The notes: a model not told the origin generated them from the sequence alone. A stretch of DNA of 64,000 bases from Neobacillus sp. CF12 (GCF_030348765.1 NZ_JAUCEU010000007.1:862501-926500); one strand, 5' to 3'; positions 17,042 to 25,575 are shown, counted from the stretch's first letter. Program-made: numbers and translations.

Positions 17042-17150
17042 TTCAAAATTTGTAGTCCATAAACACCTTGATCAGGCGCCCCGCTCTTTTTTTTAAAAAT
17101 CATTGAGCTGGGTCTATTTAAGTATTGTCATTTTCCGGTTCTTACAGAAG

Positions 17151-17456
17151 TTAATTTTCATGGTAGTTGAAAAAGAAATCACATTTCAAAGTAGGAAATT
17201 CTTCATTGTAATCTATAAAGCACTGCTTCATTATTTTTGCATCTGAAGGCAACTTTTTTTCGAAACCAGACCATCCAATAAACACAAGTTTATTAGGCAT
17301 ACTAATAAGTCCTGTTATCGCATCCCAAAACGCATCCCAATTTTCTCCATAGAAGTCAGGGAACTCAAGCTTTTCTTTAAGAAGCAAATGTAATTCATTT
17401 GCAGTTTGGACATTACTTATATCAATAGTTACCATTGATTCACGTTTATTACTCAA
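17151..17456 (-). CDS. Barstar-family protein
   Basis: A 101-residue protein with the barstar (barnase inhibitor) core: beta-strand TIDISNV, helix, then FPDFYGENWDAFWDAITG (about 33-50), which binds the RNase active site in known members. The start is TTG after GAGGTG. No barnase-type RNase gene is seen within the window. It could neutralise a toxin from elsewhere or a competitor, or be an orphan regulator like other stand-alone barstar proteins in Bacillus. Target unknown. Confidence 0.85.
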   Translation of the reverse strand: MSNKRESMVTIDISNVQTANELHLLLKEKLEFPDFYGENWDAFWDAITGLISMPNKLVFIGWSGFEKKLPSDAKIMKQCFIDYNEEFPTLKCDFFFNYHEN

Positions 17457-17518
17457 TTAACACACCTCGATGAAGTTATTCACCTTACATTTTATCATTC
17501 TTATCTAAAATGCCCTTC

Positions 17519-17592
17519 TCCTTATTGAAGTAACCTGCATCGTTAGTGGAACAATCAAAAAAGATTGCCATAGCAACCCTTTAGTTTAATAA
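17519..17592 (-). repeat. Dispersed terminator-like repeat overlapping a gene end
   Basis: Left flank GAAGTAACCTGCATCGTTAG, hairpin GATTGCCATAGCAACC beside an A-run, then CTTTAGTTTAAT. Its last bases contain the stop codon of the minus-strand gene at 17581. Confidence 0.75.
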
Positions 17593-17982
17593 ACTTTTTG
17601 ATTTTAATTCTATAATATCTACCAACTCATCTATGGTTCCAAAGCACTTTTCAATTTCAGGTAATTGATAAAATGTACTGGTTGTTTCAAGGTTATCTAC
17701 TTCTTTGTTCGGTGAATAAAGATAAATTTTTTTGTTATTCCCAATTGCAATACCTAGTTCAATATGGCTTCCTTTTCCTGCTGGTAATAAAACTACAACA
17801 AAATCAGATTCTATTACAGCATTTTTCTCCTTTTGACCTATCACCTTTAGTTCTTCCAATGTTGTAACATTTTCATTTAAAGTCCAATCATAAGTATGAA
17901 TATACCCTTTTTCTTTTAATTTTTTACTAACATACCTAACGCTATCTATATTTTTAAAGCTTGATGCAATATAAAATTTCAT
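17581..17982 (-). CDS. Nucleoside 2-deoxyribosyltransferase-like protein
   Basis: A 133-residue Rossmann-like protein with features of the nucleoside 2-deoxyribosyltransferase superfamily: N-terminal FYIASSF, an ESDFVVVLLPAGKGSHIELGIAIG block (about 58-81; Glu75 is the candidate nucleophile), then an IYLYSP strand. Family members transfer deoxyribose between bases or hydrolyse nucleotides, and small stand-alone versions often have unknown substrates. The start is an ATG after GTGAGGAG. Its 3' end runs into a repeat copy, so the repeat arm supplies the stop codon context. Confidence 0.75.
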   Translation of the reverse strand: MKFYIASSFKNIDSVRYVSKKLKEKGYIHTYDWTLNENVTTLEELKVIGQKEKNAVIESDFVVVLLPAGKGSHIELGIAIGNNKKIYLYSPNKEVDNLETTSTFYQLPEIEKCFGTIDELVDIIELKSKSLLN

Positions 17983-18033
17983 TATTTCTCCTCACTTATT
18001 GATTTCAATTTTAAAATTATAATCTTAACATCT

Positions 18034-18110
18034 CTTATTAAGCTATCCTGCATCGTTACTTCAATAAAAAAAGCGACCCCTCGTTATTGAAGAATCGCAC
18101 CAGTTAGTTG
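18034..18110 (-). repeat. Dispersed terminator-like repeat
   Basis: Left flank TTAAGCTATCCTGCATCGTTA, hairpin AAGCGA/AATCGC beside an A-run, then CACCAGTTAG. It lies downstream of bioY. Confidence 0.7.
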
Positions 18111-18225
18111 CATAAATAATAAACCTTTATTTGCACGGATTGGAACACATTTACGGCAGAATTAAGAGTTTATTAGCCTTTCCCTGCGATGGATCTGAAG
18201 CATATACTACAAACATTAAAATTTT

Positions 18226-18804
18226 TTAGGCTGATTTTGTTTGGTCTTTTTTTTCTGAAAACAATAGCCTAGCAGAAGTTAATCGGTTTCGAATTAAGAC
18301 ACCAATCCACGAAGCAAGGGCAGCCTTGATTAATCCAACAATGATAAACGGAGTAAATCCTCCTGCAAAAGCAGCTGGCCAAGAAAGCTCGGCAGCAATC
18401 TTTAGCCAAGCAGTGCCGAATGCCAAAGTAACGAGCATTCCAATACTATTAGCAATCACAGCATTCTTGAAGTTGAAGGCTGTTTTTTCCATAAACCATC
18501 CGATTAGGAAGGTAGCTGGAAGGAAGCCAACTAAATAACCTCCAGTGGGTCCGATAAGCTTTGAAACTCCACCTGAAAATTCAGCGAATACAGGTACTCC
18601 TGCAGAACCAATAATTAAATATAAAATGACCGATAAGGTTCCATAACGAGAACCTAGGATTGTTGCTGCTAAGCCAATGGCAAGGGTTTGTCCTGTAATT
18701 GGAACGAGCGGAAGTGGAATTGTAATTTGAGCCATTACACCAATGATTGCAGCAAAAAGTGCTGTCACAATCATCATTCTTAATTTCAATTGTGGATTTG
18801 TCAT
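18226..18804 (-). CDS. bioY: BioY biotin transporter S-component
   Basis: A 192-residue integral membrane protein with about six helices and the BioY signatures QITIPLPLVPITGQTLAIGL (25-44) and GPTGGYLVGFLPA (85-97). It binds biotin as the substrate-specific part of an ECF transporter, using EcfA/EcfT units from elsewhere or acting alone. The ATG follows AAGGGAG. A BirA-type operator lies just upstream, so repression by biotin is expected. No biotin synthesis genes are adjacent. Confidence 0.93.
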   Translation of the reverse strand: MTNPQLKLRMMIVTALFAAIIGVMAQITIPLPLVPITGQTLAIGLAATILGSRYGTLSVILYLIIGSAGVPVFAEFSGGVSKLIGPTGGYLVGFLPATFLIGWFMEKTAFNFKNAVIANSIGMLVTLAFGTAWLKIAAELSWPAAFAGGFTPFIIVGLIKAALASWIGVLIRNRLTSARLLFSEKKDQTKSA

Positions 18805-18822
18805 CTGTTTCTCCCTTTCGAA

Positions 18823-18852
18823 TGTAAACTAATTTTTATATTCGGTTAACAA
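18823..18852 (-). promoter_or_regulatory. BirA-type operator of bioY
   Basis: On the minus strand TTGTTAACC, 14 bases, GTTTACA, matching the bipartite BirA repressor site of Bacillus. It lies 20-50 bases before the start codon. Confidence 0.75.
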
Positions 18853-18888
18853 TTAAACTATATTTATATTTTAAAAATTTGTCAACCC

Positions 18889-18913
18889 AAAAAAAGAGGT
18901 GCCAGTGCACCTC
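18889..18913 (-). terminator. Intrinsic terminator upstream of bioY
   Basis: The arms GAGGTGC/GCACCTC with a 4-base loop, followed on the minus strand by T7, insulate bioY from upstream transcription. Confidence 0.8.
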
Positions 18914-18984
18914 CGAGGATTTATTTTGAAATATCTGAAAGGGTTTCAAATGAAACATAAAAAGAAATTGCATTTGATCCAACT

Positions 18985-19050
18985 TGTTGAACTAAACTGC
19001 ACCGTTAGTCGAATAAGAAAAAGGCTGCTTATTTGCAGCCATATCTTTTA
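18985..19050 (-). repeat. Dispersed terminator-like repeat
   Basis: Left flank GTTGAACTAAACTGCACCGTTAG, hairpin GGCTGC/GCAGCC beside A5. The right arm is missing. It lies downstream of the lipoprotein gene at 19113. Confidence 0.8.
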
Positions 19051-19112
19051 GTCTCTATGTCCATACCCAATCAATTGATGTGATTTTACATCTGCATAAA
19101 CTAATATTCCAC

Positions 19113-19448
19113 CTATTGTCGATTATCATTTGAAGGATAGTCAATAATGTAAACTTCTTTGCCAATAAAAGTTTTGTCTAAATTATATCCCATATCCTCT
19201 CTAAGGACTCTTTGATATACAGTAGCATCTTTCCAAGACCCTTGGATTTGCATTTTATGTTCTTCTGTAAGTCGGTTCCAAACAGCCTCCCTGACATCTA
19301 ATGCATTGGTTTCAATACTTTGAACTTCCTTCGAATTTTGGTTGTACTGTTTTTCTTCTGTTTTTTCGTCACCCGCTTGTTGTTGACAACCAATAAGTAC
19401 AAAAGATAAAAAAAAGTAAGATAGAACATTTAGAGTTAACTTTTTCAA
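19113..19448 (-). CDS. Small lipoprotein, unknown function
   Basis: A 111-residue predicted lipoprotein with a signal peptide ending in LIGC (Cys21), then a polar Q/E/K-rich linker and a compact domain (about 50-108) with WNRLTEEHKMQI and YQRVLREDMGYNL. The start is TTG after GGAGGTG. It is probably surface-anchored. No family is recognised and it stands alone. Confidence 0.7.
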   Translation of the reverse strand: MKKLTLNVLSYFFLSFVLIGCQQQAGDEKTEEKQYNQNSKEVQSIETNALDVREAVWNRLTEEHKMQIQGSWKDATVYQRVLREDMGYNLDKTFIGKEVYIIDYPSNDNRQ

Positions 19449-19530
19449 AAAGATTCACACCTCCAAATATATTTTATAGCCCAAAATATATAATCTAGGG
19501 TATATATTCTATGTTTTTAAATGCTATTCC

Positions 19531-19600
19531 TTCTTCAACTAAGCTGACCTGTTACTGGAATAATAAAAGGGATCGCCGCAGCCATCCGTGATTTGAATGA
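19531..19600 (-). repeat. Dispersed terminator-like repeat (first of tandem pair)
   Basis: Left flank TTCAACTAAGCTGACCTGTTA, core GGGATCGCCGCAGCCATCC, beside AATAAAA. A second copy follows after a short gap. Confidence 0.7.
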
Positions 19601-19612
19601 CAATTTCCTTCT

Positions 19613-19711
19613 TCAACTATCCTGCATCTTTAAGCTCAATAAGTAAAGCTGCCAAAATGACAGCTTCGATCTTCAACTATCGCATCCATAGCTTAAGTAC
19701 ATTGCTTCACA
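19613..19711 (-). repeat. Dispersed terminator-like repeat (second of tandem pair)
   Basis: TTCAACTATCCTGCATCTTTA, hairpin AGCTGCC/GACAGCT, then CGCATCCATAGCTTAAGTAC and GCTTCACAA. It follows the small ORF at 19794 on the minus strand. Confidence 0.75.
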
Positions 19712-19793
19712 AAATGGAAACTAAATCTTTATCTTTCGGAAAAAGAAAAACAATGCTGTTCTCAATAGCATTGATTATCTAAAGCGAAAAATA

Positions 19794-19889
19794 TTATCTT
19801 TTAACTGCTTTTAAGATGAAATAAATTATTACTGCACTTACTCAAACAGATAGTAGTAATGGAACCCAAGTTCCTATAATAGCACTCAA
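19794..19889 (-). pseudogene. Small membrane protein ORF with internal TGA
   Basis: A strong site AAGGAGG precedes a TTG start. The frame encodes a hydrophobic helix, meets a TGA after 15 codons, then stays open and hydrophobic to a TAA (31 sense/TGA codons in all). It is either a 15-residue peptide or a broken small membrane protein in which TGA replaced a sense codon such as TGG. Confidence 0.35.
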
Positions 19890-19957
19890 ATGTAATTCCT
19901 CCTTAAATGTTATATACGGAGTATAGATTAAAAGGATTCAAATGTTATTTTCTTTTT

Positions 19958-20056
19958 AAGGTTTCCTGCCCTTTAGTTCAACAAAAAAGGGCTGCCGCAG
20001 CGACCCCTATTGTTCGAGTATAGCACCCGTTACTTTAAGTACAATTTTTCACAATC
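19958..20056 (-). repeat. Dispersed terminator-like repeat, complete
   Basis: TTTCCTGCCCTTTAGTTCAAC, hairpin GGGCTGCCGCAGCGACCC beside A6, then GCACCCGTTACTTTAAGTAC and TTTCACAATC. It lies downstream of the SDR gene at 20104. Confidence 0.85.
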
Positions 20057-20103
20057 AATAAATTTTATCTTGTGACAGCAATTCATAATGTAAGAGAATA
20101 TTA

Positions 20104-20724
20104 TTAGTAGGCGATACCTACACGTGATTTTATATAATTGATACTTTCAATCTGCTTATATGTAAATTCTGCTGTATCCGATACGTATATACTATCTCCA
20201 CCCACCGGCAAAAAATCACGTTCCACACGATATTCACCTATACTTTCTCCATCCGGTAAATATGTAGGACATACAATAGTCCATTCGAGTGTTGATTGTT
20301 TAAGCATATCGTAAACTTTATGATGTTCTTCTGCTGCACGGGTTGATTTACGTTTTGATTCACTTGACTGATAACGGAGTACGGTTGGTGTAGTTCTACT
20401 TTGTAAGATCCCTGCAGTTCCTATCGTGATAATTCGTTGTATACCTTCGTTTTCCATTGCATTGATAATTAGTGGCATACTTTCTGATAGAGTGGTTGTG
20501 CCATCAGTATTTAGTGCACTAATAACTACATCAATCCCATGCATTGAACATACTATATCATTTTTATTTAAAACATTCCCTTGAATAATGGTTAAATTTT
20601 CACTACTTATTTGAATCTTCTCTGGTGTGCGAACTAATACAGTAACATGATGTCTATCATGAAGGGCATAAGTTACTATTTGACTTCCAACTCGTCCAGT
20701 TGCACCTAAAATTAAAATATTCAA
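20104..20724 (-). CDS. NAD(P)-binding SDR-type protein (NmrA/YwnB-like)
   Basis: A 206-residue atypical short-chain dehydrogenase with the N-terminal nucleotide-binding motif GATGRVGSQI and an NNA-like region (ISALNTDG). The length fits the YwnB group of NAD(P)H-binding oxidoreductase-like proteins. I place the start at TTG 20724, eight bases after AAAAAGGAGG; an upstream TTG at 20748 would put the ribosome binding site inside the ORF. Substrate unknown. A GAACCGTCCC-type repeat separates it from the acetyltransferase gene. Confidence 0.8.
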   Translation of the reverse strand: MNILILGATGRVGSQIVTYALHDRHHVTVLVRTPEKIQISSENLTIIQGNVLNKNDIVCSMHGIDVVISALNTDGTTTLSESMPLIINAMENEGIQRIITIGTAGILQSRTTPTVLRYQSSESKRKSTRAAEEHHKVYDMLKQSTLEWTIVCPTYLPDGESIGEYRVERDFLPVGGDSIYVSDTAEFTYKQIESINYIKSRVGIAY

Positions 20725-20748
20725 AGTAAAATCCTCCTTTTTACGCAA

Positions 20749-20868
20749 AGAACCGTAGGGACGGTTCTAGTGGTCTACTTTTTCCATTTTGTGCTATGAA
20801 AACCGCCATCTATTCTACTCTTGTTAATTTGACCATGAGAACCGTCCCCGTGGTTTCCCGTCCACATA
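20749..20868. repeat. GAACCGTCCC-type repeat, long copy
   Basis: It contains the perfect hairpin AGAACCGT-AGGG-ACGGTTCT, then AGTGGTCTACTTT, a unique insert of about 48 bases, then TGACCATGAGAACCGTCCCC. A shorter copy without the insert is at 23008 and a fragment at 28543. Confidence 0.75.
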
Positions 20869-20870
20869 AA

Positions 20871-21608
20871 TCAAGAAAATAAATCTGGTTTTTCCTTTAG
20901 TAAATGATTTAGCAAGTCTGTCATTTTTACTGTGTCACATACTCTTACTGTTGCATCGCCAAATTGCCCTTTGTACATAGCTTGATTAGTTAGAAAAATA
21001 TCTTCAACTCGACCGTATTTTTCAGAGGTATGACCATAATGTCTTCTTTGCGGTATGGAAATTTCCGTTTTATCCGGTAATATTGTATAAAGCATTTCGT
21101 GATCATCGGTCAATCGACCTGGTATTTCAAGCCATTCCTCGACTCCATGAATATATGTACATCTTCGTAAATCGACTCCGATTAACAAGATGGCTGCCTT
21201 CTGATCGAGTAATTTCCCCCAACTTGATTCCCGTGCACAAGGTGTGTCGAATTGTTCATTTCCCGCAATAAATTCATGTGCTTCTTTTCCCAGGGCTGCT
21301 ACCGAATGCGTTGGATGCCATGAGCGAACAACACCCGGACGGTTTCGAAACAGTTCCGTTAATATACCGACACAAGATGGTGAGTCATTGACATAAAATC
21401 GAGGATTCTCCGCATTAATATACGACCATGTATGGGTAGGAAAAACCAAAAGACCATTTTTCATATATTCTGAAAGTGCATCAAGGACAGTATCCGCCCC
21501 ACCCTCTACCTGCCCAATACTTTTCATGGATGAATGAACAAGTAATGTTCCATTTTCGTCGATTCCCAACTCTTTAAGCTGATTTAATAAATCTTTTTTC
21601 CTGTACAT
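20871..21608 (-). CDS. AAC(3)-family aminoglycoside N-acetyltransferase-like protein
   Basis: A 245-residue member of the AAC(3)/YokD (Antibiotic_NAT) family, which moves acetyl from acetyl-CoA to an amine of an aminoglycoside or related substrate. The family blocks LVHSSMKSIG, FPTHTWSY, SWHPTHSVAALG and ARESSWGKLL are present, including the conserved His of HPTHSV. The ATG at 21608 is preferred (AAAGG eight bases before); the TTG at 21617 abuts that site. Chromosomal YokD-like members often give little resistance, so the antibiotic role is uncertain. Confidence 0.85.
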   Translation of the reverse strand: MYRKKDLLNQLKELGIDENGTLLVHSSMKSIGQVEGGADTVLDALSEYMKNGLLVFPTHTWSYINAENPRFYVNDSPSCVGILTELFRNRPGVVRSWHPTHSVAALGKEAHEFIAGNEQFDTPCARESSWGKLLDQKAAILLIGVDLRRCTYIHGVEEWLEIPGRLTDDHEMLYTILPDKTEISIPQRRHYGHTSEKYGRVEDIFLTNQAMYKGQFGDATVRVCDTVKMTDLLNHLLKEKPDLFS

Positions 21609-21617
21609 CCCATTCAA

Positions 21618-22130
21618 CCTTTCAATCCTTTAATATACCAAAAGAATACCATAGTAGGTTTATTTGTCTATGTTTCCTGGAGAAATGCAGGATATTGAGA
21701 TAGATTTCTTATAAAAAAATCTAATTATTACTCACAACACAAATCCCCTATAATCAGCAAACTGAATCAATCCTGTCAGGGTAGAAATGTGCCATTTCTA
21801 TATGCTCCTTACTTTCGTCCGTTTAGGTGATTATCTCCTCCTCTCGAGCTTTAATATACGACGGGTCTATCACCACATCATCATTTAGAATTCTATTAAT
21901 GGTATAGAGACTGAAAATATAAAAAAGAGCCAAGCATCTTCCAATTCCATGGATGTGCTTGGCACTATGTATTGTTTCAATGTATTGTATGATGATCATT
22001 AATGTGCAGGGACTACCCTTCAATGCTGCTCGGAAATCCGCCCTTTTTTGTTTTAGAACAATAATTGGGCTTATTTTTTAGAATCGAAACGTTATTTTCC
22101 TCGTCAAAATAATTGAGGTGATTAGATAAC
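21618..22130. other. Intergenic stretch
   Basis: Besides the terminator at 21921-21963 no gene is supported. A 66-codon minus-strand ORF (21823-22023) spans that terminator and looks spurious. Confidence 0.45.
21921..21963 (-). terminator. Intrinsic terminator
   Basis: The arms GCCAAGCA/TGCTTGGC are followed on the minus strand by a T6 run. No upstream minus-strand gene explains it, so a short RNA between about 21965 and 22120 is possible. Confidence 0.65.
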
Positions 22131-23003
22131 ATGAAAAAATTCAAACGTTTCATGCAAGTTGTTCTCTGTACAGTGTTGATCGGGTCGGTATCTTATTTCG
22201 GTAGTGGGACTGCATTTGCCGCGGATCAATATATAACCATAAAGAAAGGTGATACATTATATAGCATCTCGAAGAAATACAATATTTCCGTTGAAGATTT
22301 AAAGGAATACAACCAATTAAAAAGTAATAAAATCATTTCTGGTCAAACGTTAATCATTCCGGATTTTGAACAAACCAAACCATTGTATGTAGCAGTCGCT
22401 GGTTCGTTTAGCAAGAATAGTAATGCAGATAAGCGTGTCGCTTTTTTGAAAAAGAAAGAGATTGAAGCGATCGTCATTAAAAAAGTGATAAATGGTAAAA
22501 CGTATTATCGCGTTCAGGCTGGTGCTTTTTCGAGTAAATCAAAAGCGGAGAAAATGATCAAGAAGTTAAAGAATAACGGGATAAAAGATGCTTTCTTATT
22601 AACTGAGAAGCCTCTCCATATTAATGGAATCACAGTAGGGTCTTCTTACAATCAGCTTGTTCAAAAATTCGGGCAACCCCTCAAAACTGAGAATGATAAA
22701 AATACAAGGTCACTATATTATGAACATGATGGTGCAGGAGTTCGTGTAATAATCAATACTGGCAATGGTTCCATTGAACAGCTGCAAGTGTTTCCAGAAT
22801 TTCTGAAAACAACTTCCATCCCAAATGAGAAAGATAAAATCCTTCATGCTTACGGCAACCCGAATGAAGTTAACATCGTAAGTTGCTATGAAAGTGCCAC
22901 TTGTGAACAAATCATTTATCGATTTAATAAAAACCAATTAATCGTTCAGATTGATCGCGATGGAAAGACCGTTCAGTATTTAGATTTACGAAAAACAAAA
23001 TAA
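22131..23003 (+). CDS. Exported LysM-SPOR domain protein
   Basis: A 290-residue secreted protein. It has a signal peptide (cleavage near AFAA, about residue 31), a LysM domain (about 33-77: ITIKKGDTLYSISKKYNIS), a SPOR-like domain (about 84-158: GSFSKNSNADKRV, RVQAGAFSSKSKAEKMI), and a C-terminal domain (about 163-286) that begins NGITVGSSYNQLVQKFGQP. LysM and SPOR domains bind peptidoglycan, so it probably sits in the wall. The C-terminal part resembles the CAP-associated/DUF4309 type. No hydrolase motif is seen. The ATG follows GAGGTGA and the gene is monocistronic. Confidence 0.85.
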   Translation: MKKFKRFMQVVLCTVLIGSVSYFGSGTAFAADQYITIKKGDTLYSISKKYNISVEDLKEYNQLKSNKIISGQTLIIPDFEQTKPLYVAVAGSFSKNSNADKRVAFLKKKEIEAIVIKKVINGKTYYRVQAGAFSSKSKAEKMIKKLKNNGIKDAFLLTEKPLHINGITVGSSYNQLVQKFGQPLKTENDKNTRSLYYEHDGAGVRVIINTGNGSIEQLQVFPEFLKTTSIPNEKDKILHAYGNPNEVNIVSCYESATCEQIIYRFNKNQLIVQIDRDGKTVQYLDLRKTK

Positions 23004-23007
23004 AAAA

Positions 23008-23072
23008 GAACCGTAGGGACGGTTCTAGTGGTCTACTTTTGACCATGAGAACCGTCCCCGCGGTTTTTCCCG
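23008..23072. repeat. GAACCGTCCC-type repeat, short copy
   Basis: Hairpin AGAACCGT-AGGG-ACGGTTCT, then AGTGGTCTACTT, TTGACCATGAGAACCGTCCC and a T-run. It sits right after the LysM-SPOR gene and may terminate it. Confidence 0.75.
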
Positions 23073-23170
23073 GTTTTTTTTAAAAAATGCCTTTCCCTTA
23101 TAATCACATCCTATTTAAGGAAAGCTAACCAGTAACGATTATGCTTTTTTGCAACTAAGGGGGGATAACG

Positions 23171-24859
23171 ATGCATGGTAAGCTCTCATTACTAAAAGAG
23201 GATCTTCTCCGATTGATCAATCATATGGATGTGGCCGTGTGGATTATTAATATGCAGACGAACAAGGCATTTTTCTCTGAAGGTTTTTTGAAAATATTTG
23301 GCCGATCACCAGAGGAATTTTACCAAGATGTGGGTCTTTGGGAGAAGACCATACATCCGGAGGATTTAGCGGTTGTCCAAAAACGCAAATCAGAGAAACA
23401 AAATGGTCAAGTTACAATTGATGAGTATCGGATCATTACTCCAAATGGAGATGTACGTTGGGTGCAGGACCGCGGTATCCCTTACAAAGATAGTGATAAG
23501 CAAAATATCTATATTGGTATCATCTTTGACATTACGGAACGAAAATTGGCCGATGAAAAAATCAAATATTTGGCCTATCACGATGATTTGACTGGCTTAC
23601 CCAATAGAAAGTTTTTCAATGAACATCTTAACACGACGATAAAGAATGCTAAATGGAATGATACTTTCACCCTTCTATTCATTGATTTAGACAGGTTTAA
23701 AATCGTAAATGATTCACTTGGCCACAATATAGGTGATCAATTACTCAATGAAGTTGGACAACGTATCAAAAGCAGCGTTCGTTCTCAAGACATCGTAGCC
23801 CACCATGCAGGGGATGAGTTTATTATTTTAATTGAAAATGTCTCAAAGGATGAGACTGACATCATAGCAGAACGAATTTTGTCTTCACTTGAGGCTCCCT
23901 TTTTTATAACGGGAAATGAAATTTTCATAAGTGCCAGTATCGGCATAAGCAGCTATCCAGTGGACGGCAGTAATTCTGAAACCTTAATAAAAAATGCGGA
24001 TACGGCTATGTACGATGCAAAGTATTATGGAAAGAATAACTCCAAATACTATTCATTAGACATAGAAAATGCAAATAATCGTAAAATGTCGATTATCAAT
24101 GGCCTACATAAAGCGCTTGAAAACAAAGAATTTGAGTTATATTACCAACCGAAAATCATCACTACCTCTCAATCCGTCTATGGAGTTGAAGCATTATTAA
24201 GATGGACTCATCCGAAACTTGGACCGATTTCACCAGCAGAGTTTATTCCACTAGCGGAAGAAACTGGATTGATTATCCCGTTAGGTGATTGGGTAATGCA
24301 GGAGGCTTGTAAGAATTTTAAAGATTGGGAATTAAAAGGGTTCGCCCCTCAATGTGTGTGTATTAATATCTCACCAAGACAACTCAGGGATCCACAACTA
24401 TTGAACAAAATAAAGAACATTTTAGAAGAATATCATGTTATCCCTCAACACTTTGAAATAGAAATAACTGAAAGTGTGGCCATTGATAACTTCGATGACA
24501 CGATCTCAAAACTGAATCAGATAAGGAAAACGGGGGTTAGAGTAGCGTTGGATGATTTCGGAACAGGCTACTCTTCGCTTAATTATTTAAGACAATTCCC
24601 TCTTGATGCTTTGAAGATCGACCGGACTTTTATCCATGAGGTTATGTTTAATTCGCAAACAGCCGCCATTGTAAAAACAATCATCTCGATTGCCCATAGT
24701 TTAAATCTGCCCGTCATTGCCGAAGGAGTAGAAACAGAAGAACAATTCAACTTCCTATATGATTTAAATTGCGACTTTATTCAAGGTTTTCTCATTAGTC
24801 CACCAGTACCCCTTAATAAAATAGAAGAAATTCTTAAAACAAATACAAGCCCTAAATAG
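23171..24859 (+). CDS. PAS-GGDEF-EAL cyclic-di-GMP enzyme
   Basis: A 562-residue cytosolic signalling protein with a PAS domain (about 10-128), then a diguanylate cyclase domain with AGDEF in place of GGDEF and the RxxD inhibition site five residues earlier (RSQD). The EAL phosphodiesterase domain has EALLRW, NISPRQL, EITES, DDFGTGYSSL, KIDRTF and EGVET all intact. No membrane helix is present. It may make and degrade c-di-GMP under control of the PAS ligand. AGDEF cyclases are usually active, and the intact EAL set argues for hydrolysis. An intrinsic terminator overlaps the stop. Confidence 0.95.
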   Translation: MHGKLSLLKEDLLRLINHMDVAVWIINMQTNKAFFSEGFLKIFGRSPEEFYQDVGLWEKTIHPEDLAVVQKRKSEKQNGQVTIDEYRIITPNGDVRWVQDRGIPYKDSDKQNIYIGIIFDITERKLADEKIKYLAYHDDLTGLPNRKFFNEHLNTTIKNAKWNDTFTLLFIDLDRFKIVNDSLGHNIGDQLLNEVGQRIKSSVRSQDIVAHHAGDEFIILIENVSKDETDIIAERILSSLEAPFFITGNEIFISASIGISSYPVDGSNSETLIKNADTAMYDAKYYGKNNSKYYSLDIENANNRKMSIINGLHKALENKEFELYYQPKIITTSQSVYGVEALLRWTHPKLGPISPAEFIPLAEETGLIIPLGDWVMQEACKNFKDWELKGFAPQCVCINISPRQLRDPQLLNKIKNILEEYHVIPQHFEIEITESVAIDNFDDTISKLNQIRKTGVRVALDDFGTGYSSLNYLRQFPLDALKIDRTFIHEVMFNSQTAAIVKTIISIAHSLNLPVIAEGVETEEQFNFLYDLNCDFIQGFLISPPVPLNKIEEILKTNTSPK

Positions 24860-24878
24860 GATGGGCTTGTATTTGCTT
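24838..24878 (+). terminator. Terminator of the GGDEF-EAL gene
   Basis: The arms AAATACAAGCCC/GGGCTTGTATTT surround the stop codon. Confidence 0.75.
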
Positions 24879-25148
24879 CTTCAGGAAAGTCTTTACGTAA
24901 ATCTATTCCTCAACGAATGGTTGAAGAGCAAACCTCTATTAAAGTCTTACTCTTTTTAAACTAATTTATTTCAATTCCCAGTGAGTTAGATAGTAAATTA
25001 TATACTAACAAAGAACCTTTTGTATGTTAATATATAATGGTTGATTTTTTTTCAGGAAGAAAATTTTCATGTTTGATGTGTTAATAGAATGGCAAGTTCC
25101 CATAACAAAAATGACGAATTGAATGACCATGAATGAGAGGCTGATAGA

Positions 25149-25532
25149 ATGCTTGTAAGTAAAGAACTCTTTCTTAAATTTATAAAATACAGTGTTGTGG
25201 GCTGCATAAGCATACTCATTTATTTTCTGTCAGTATTTGTATTGGTAGAAGTTTTTGGCAAAAACCCCATTTTTGGATCAGCTGTTGCCTTTATCATTAT
25301 GAGTTATTTTTCATTTCTACTAAACAGGAAGTTTACCTTTGGGAGCGACTTCTCTTACAATAAATTGTTACGTTTTCTCGCTGTTTCAGCTGTTGGTTTT
25401 ACATTGAATTTTTTCATTATGTTCATAGTAGTAAATGGTTTTTCTCTTCATTATTCGATAGGAGAGTTGGTAACAACATTGGTAATTCCTATCATCAATT
25501 TTTTATTAAATAACTATTGGACATTTAAATAA
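25149..25532 (+). CDS. GtrA-family membrane protein
   Basis: A 127-residue protein with four predicted helices and the GtrA pattern: KFIKYSVVGC at the start, FLLNRKFTF in the middle and FLLNNYWTFK at the C-terminus. GtrA-like proteins are thought to flip lipid-linked sugars or assist cell-wall polysaccharide synthesis. No glycosyltransferase is adjacent, so the glycan is unknown. The ATG follows GAGAGG. Confidence 0.88.
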   Translation: MLVSKELFLKFIKYSVVGCISILIYFLSVFVLVEVFGKNPIFGSAVAFIIMSYFSFLLNRKFTFGSDFSYNKLLRFLAVSAVGFTLNFFIMFIVVNGFSLHYSIGELVTTLVIPIINFLLNNYWTFK

Positions 25533-25540
25533 GACATTTT

Positions 25541-25575
25541 AAAAGCAGGGATCTTAATGGATCCCCGCTTATTTA
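25541..25575 (+). terminator. Terminator of the GtrA gene
   Basis: The arms AAGCAGGGATC/GATCCCCGCTT are followed by ATTTATT. Confidence 0.7.

Larger units (their letters stand above)
15569..17116 (+). mobile_element. IS110-family insertion sequence, apparently complete
   Basis: The element comprises a 255-bp structured left end, an intact transposase and about 75 bp of right end. The left boundary is set by three independent copies of the left end (also at 47897 and 48501), each beginning CC right after a TTAG core. The right boundary is inferred from the resumption of repeat-like sequence (TTTAAGTA) and is less certain. As usual for IS110, there are no terminal inverted repeats or obvious target duplication. 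Confidence 0.75.

Noticed and set aside
17151..17982. Anti-phage or toxin-antitoxin island from barstar plus deoxyribosyltransferase-like gene
   Set aside because: No toxin, nuclease or recurring defence partner is present, and each gene has its own terminator-like repeat.
20871..21608. Calling the AAC(3)-like protein a resistance determinant
   Set aside because: Chromosomal YokD-type homologues share these motifs without proven resistance, so only family membership is claimed.
21823..22023. 66-codon minus-strand ORF
   Set aside because: It runs straight through an intrinsic terminator, has no convincing start site and resembles no family.
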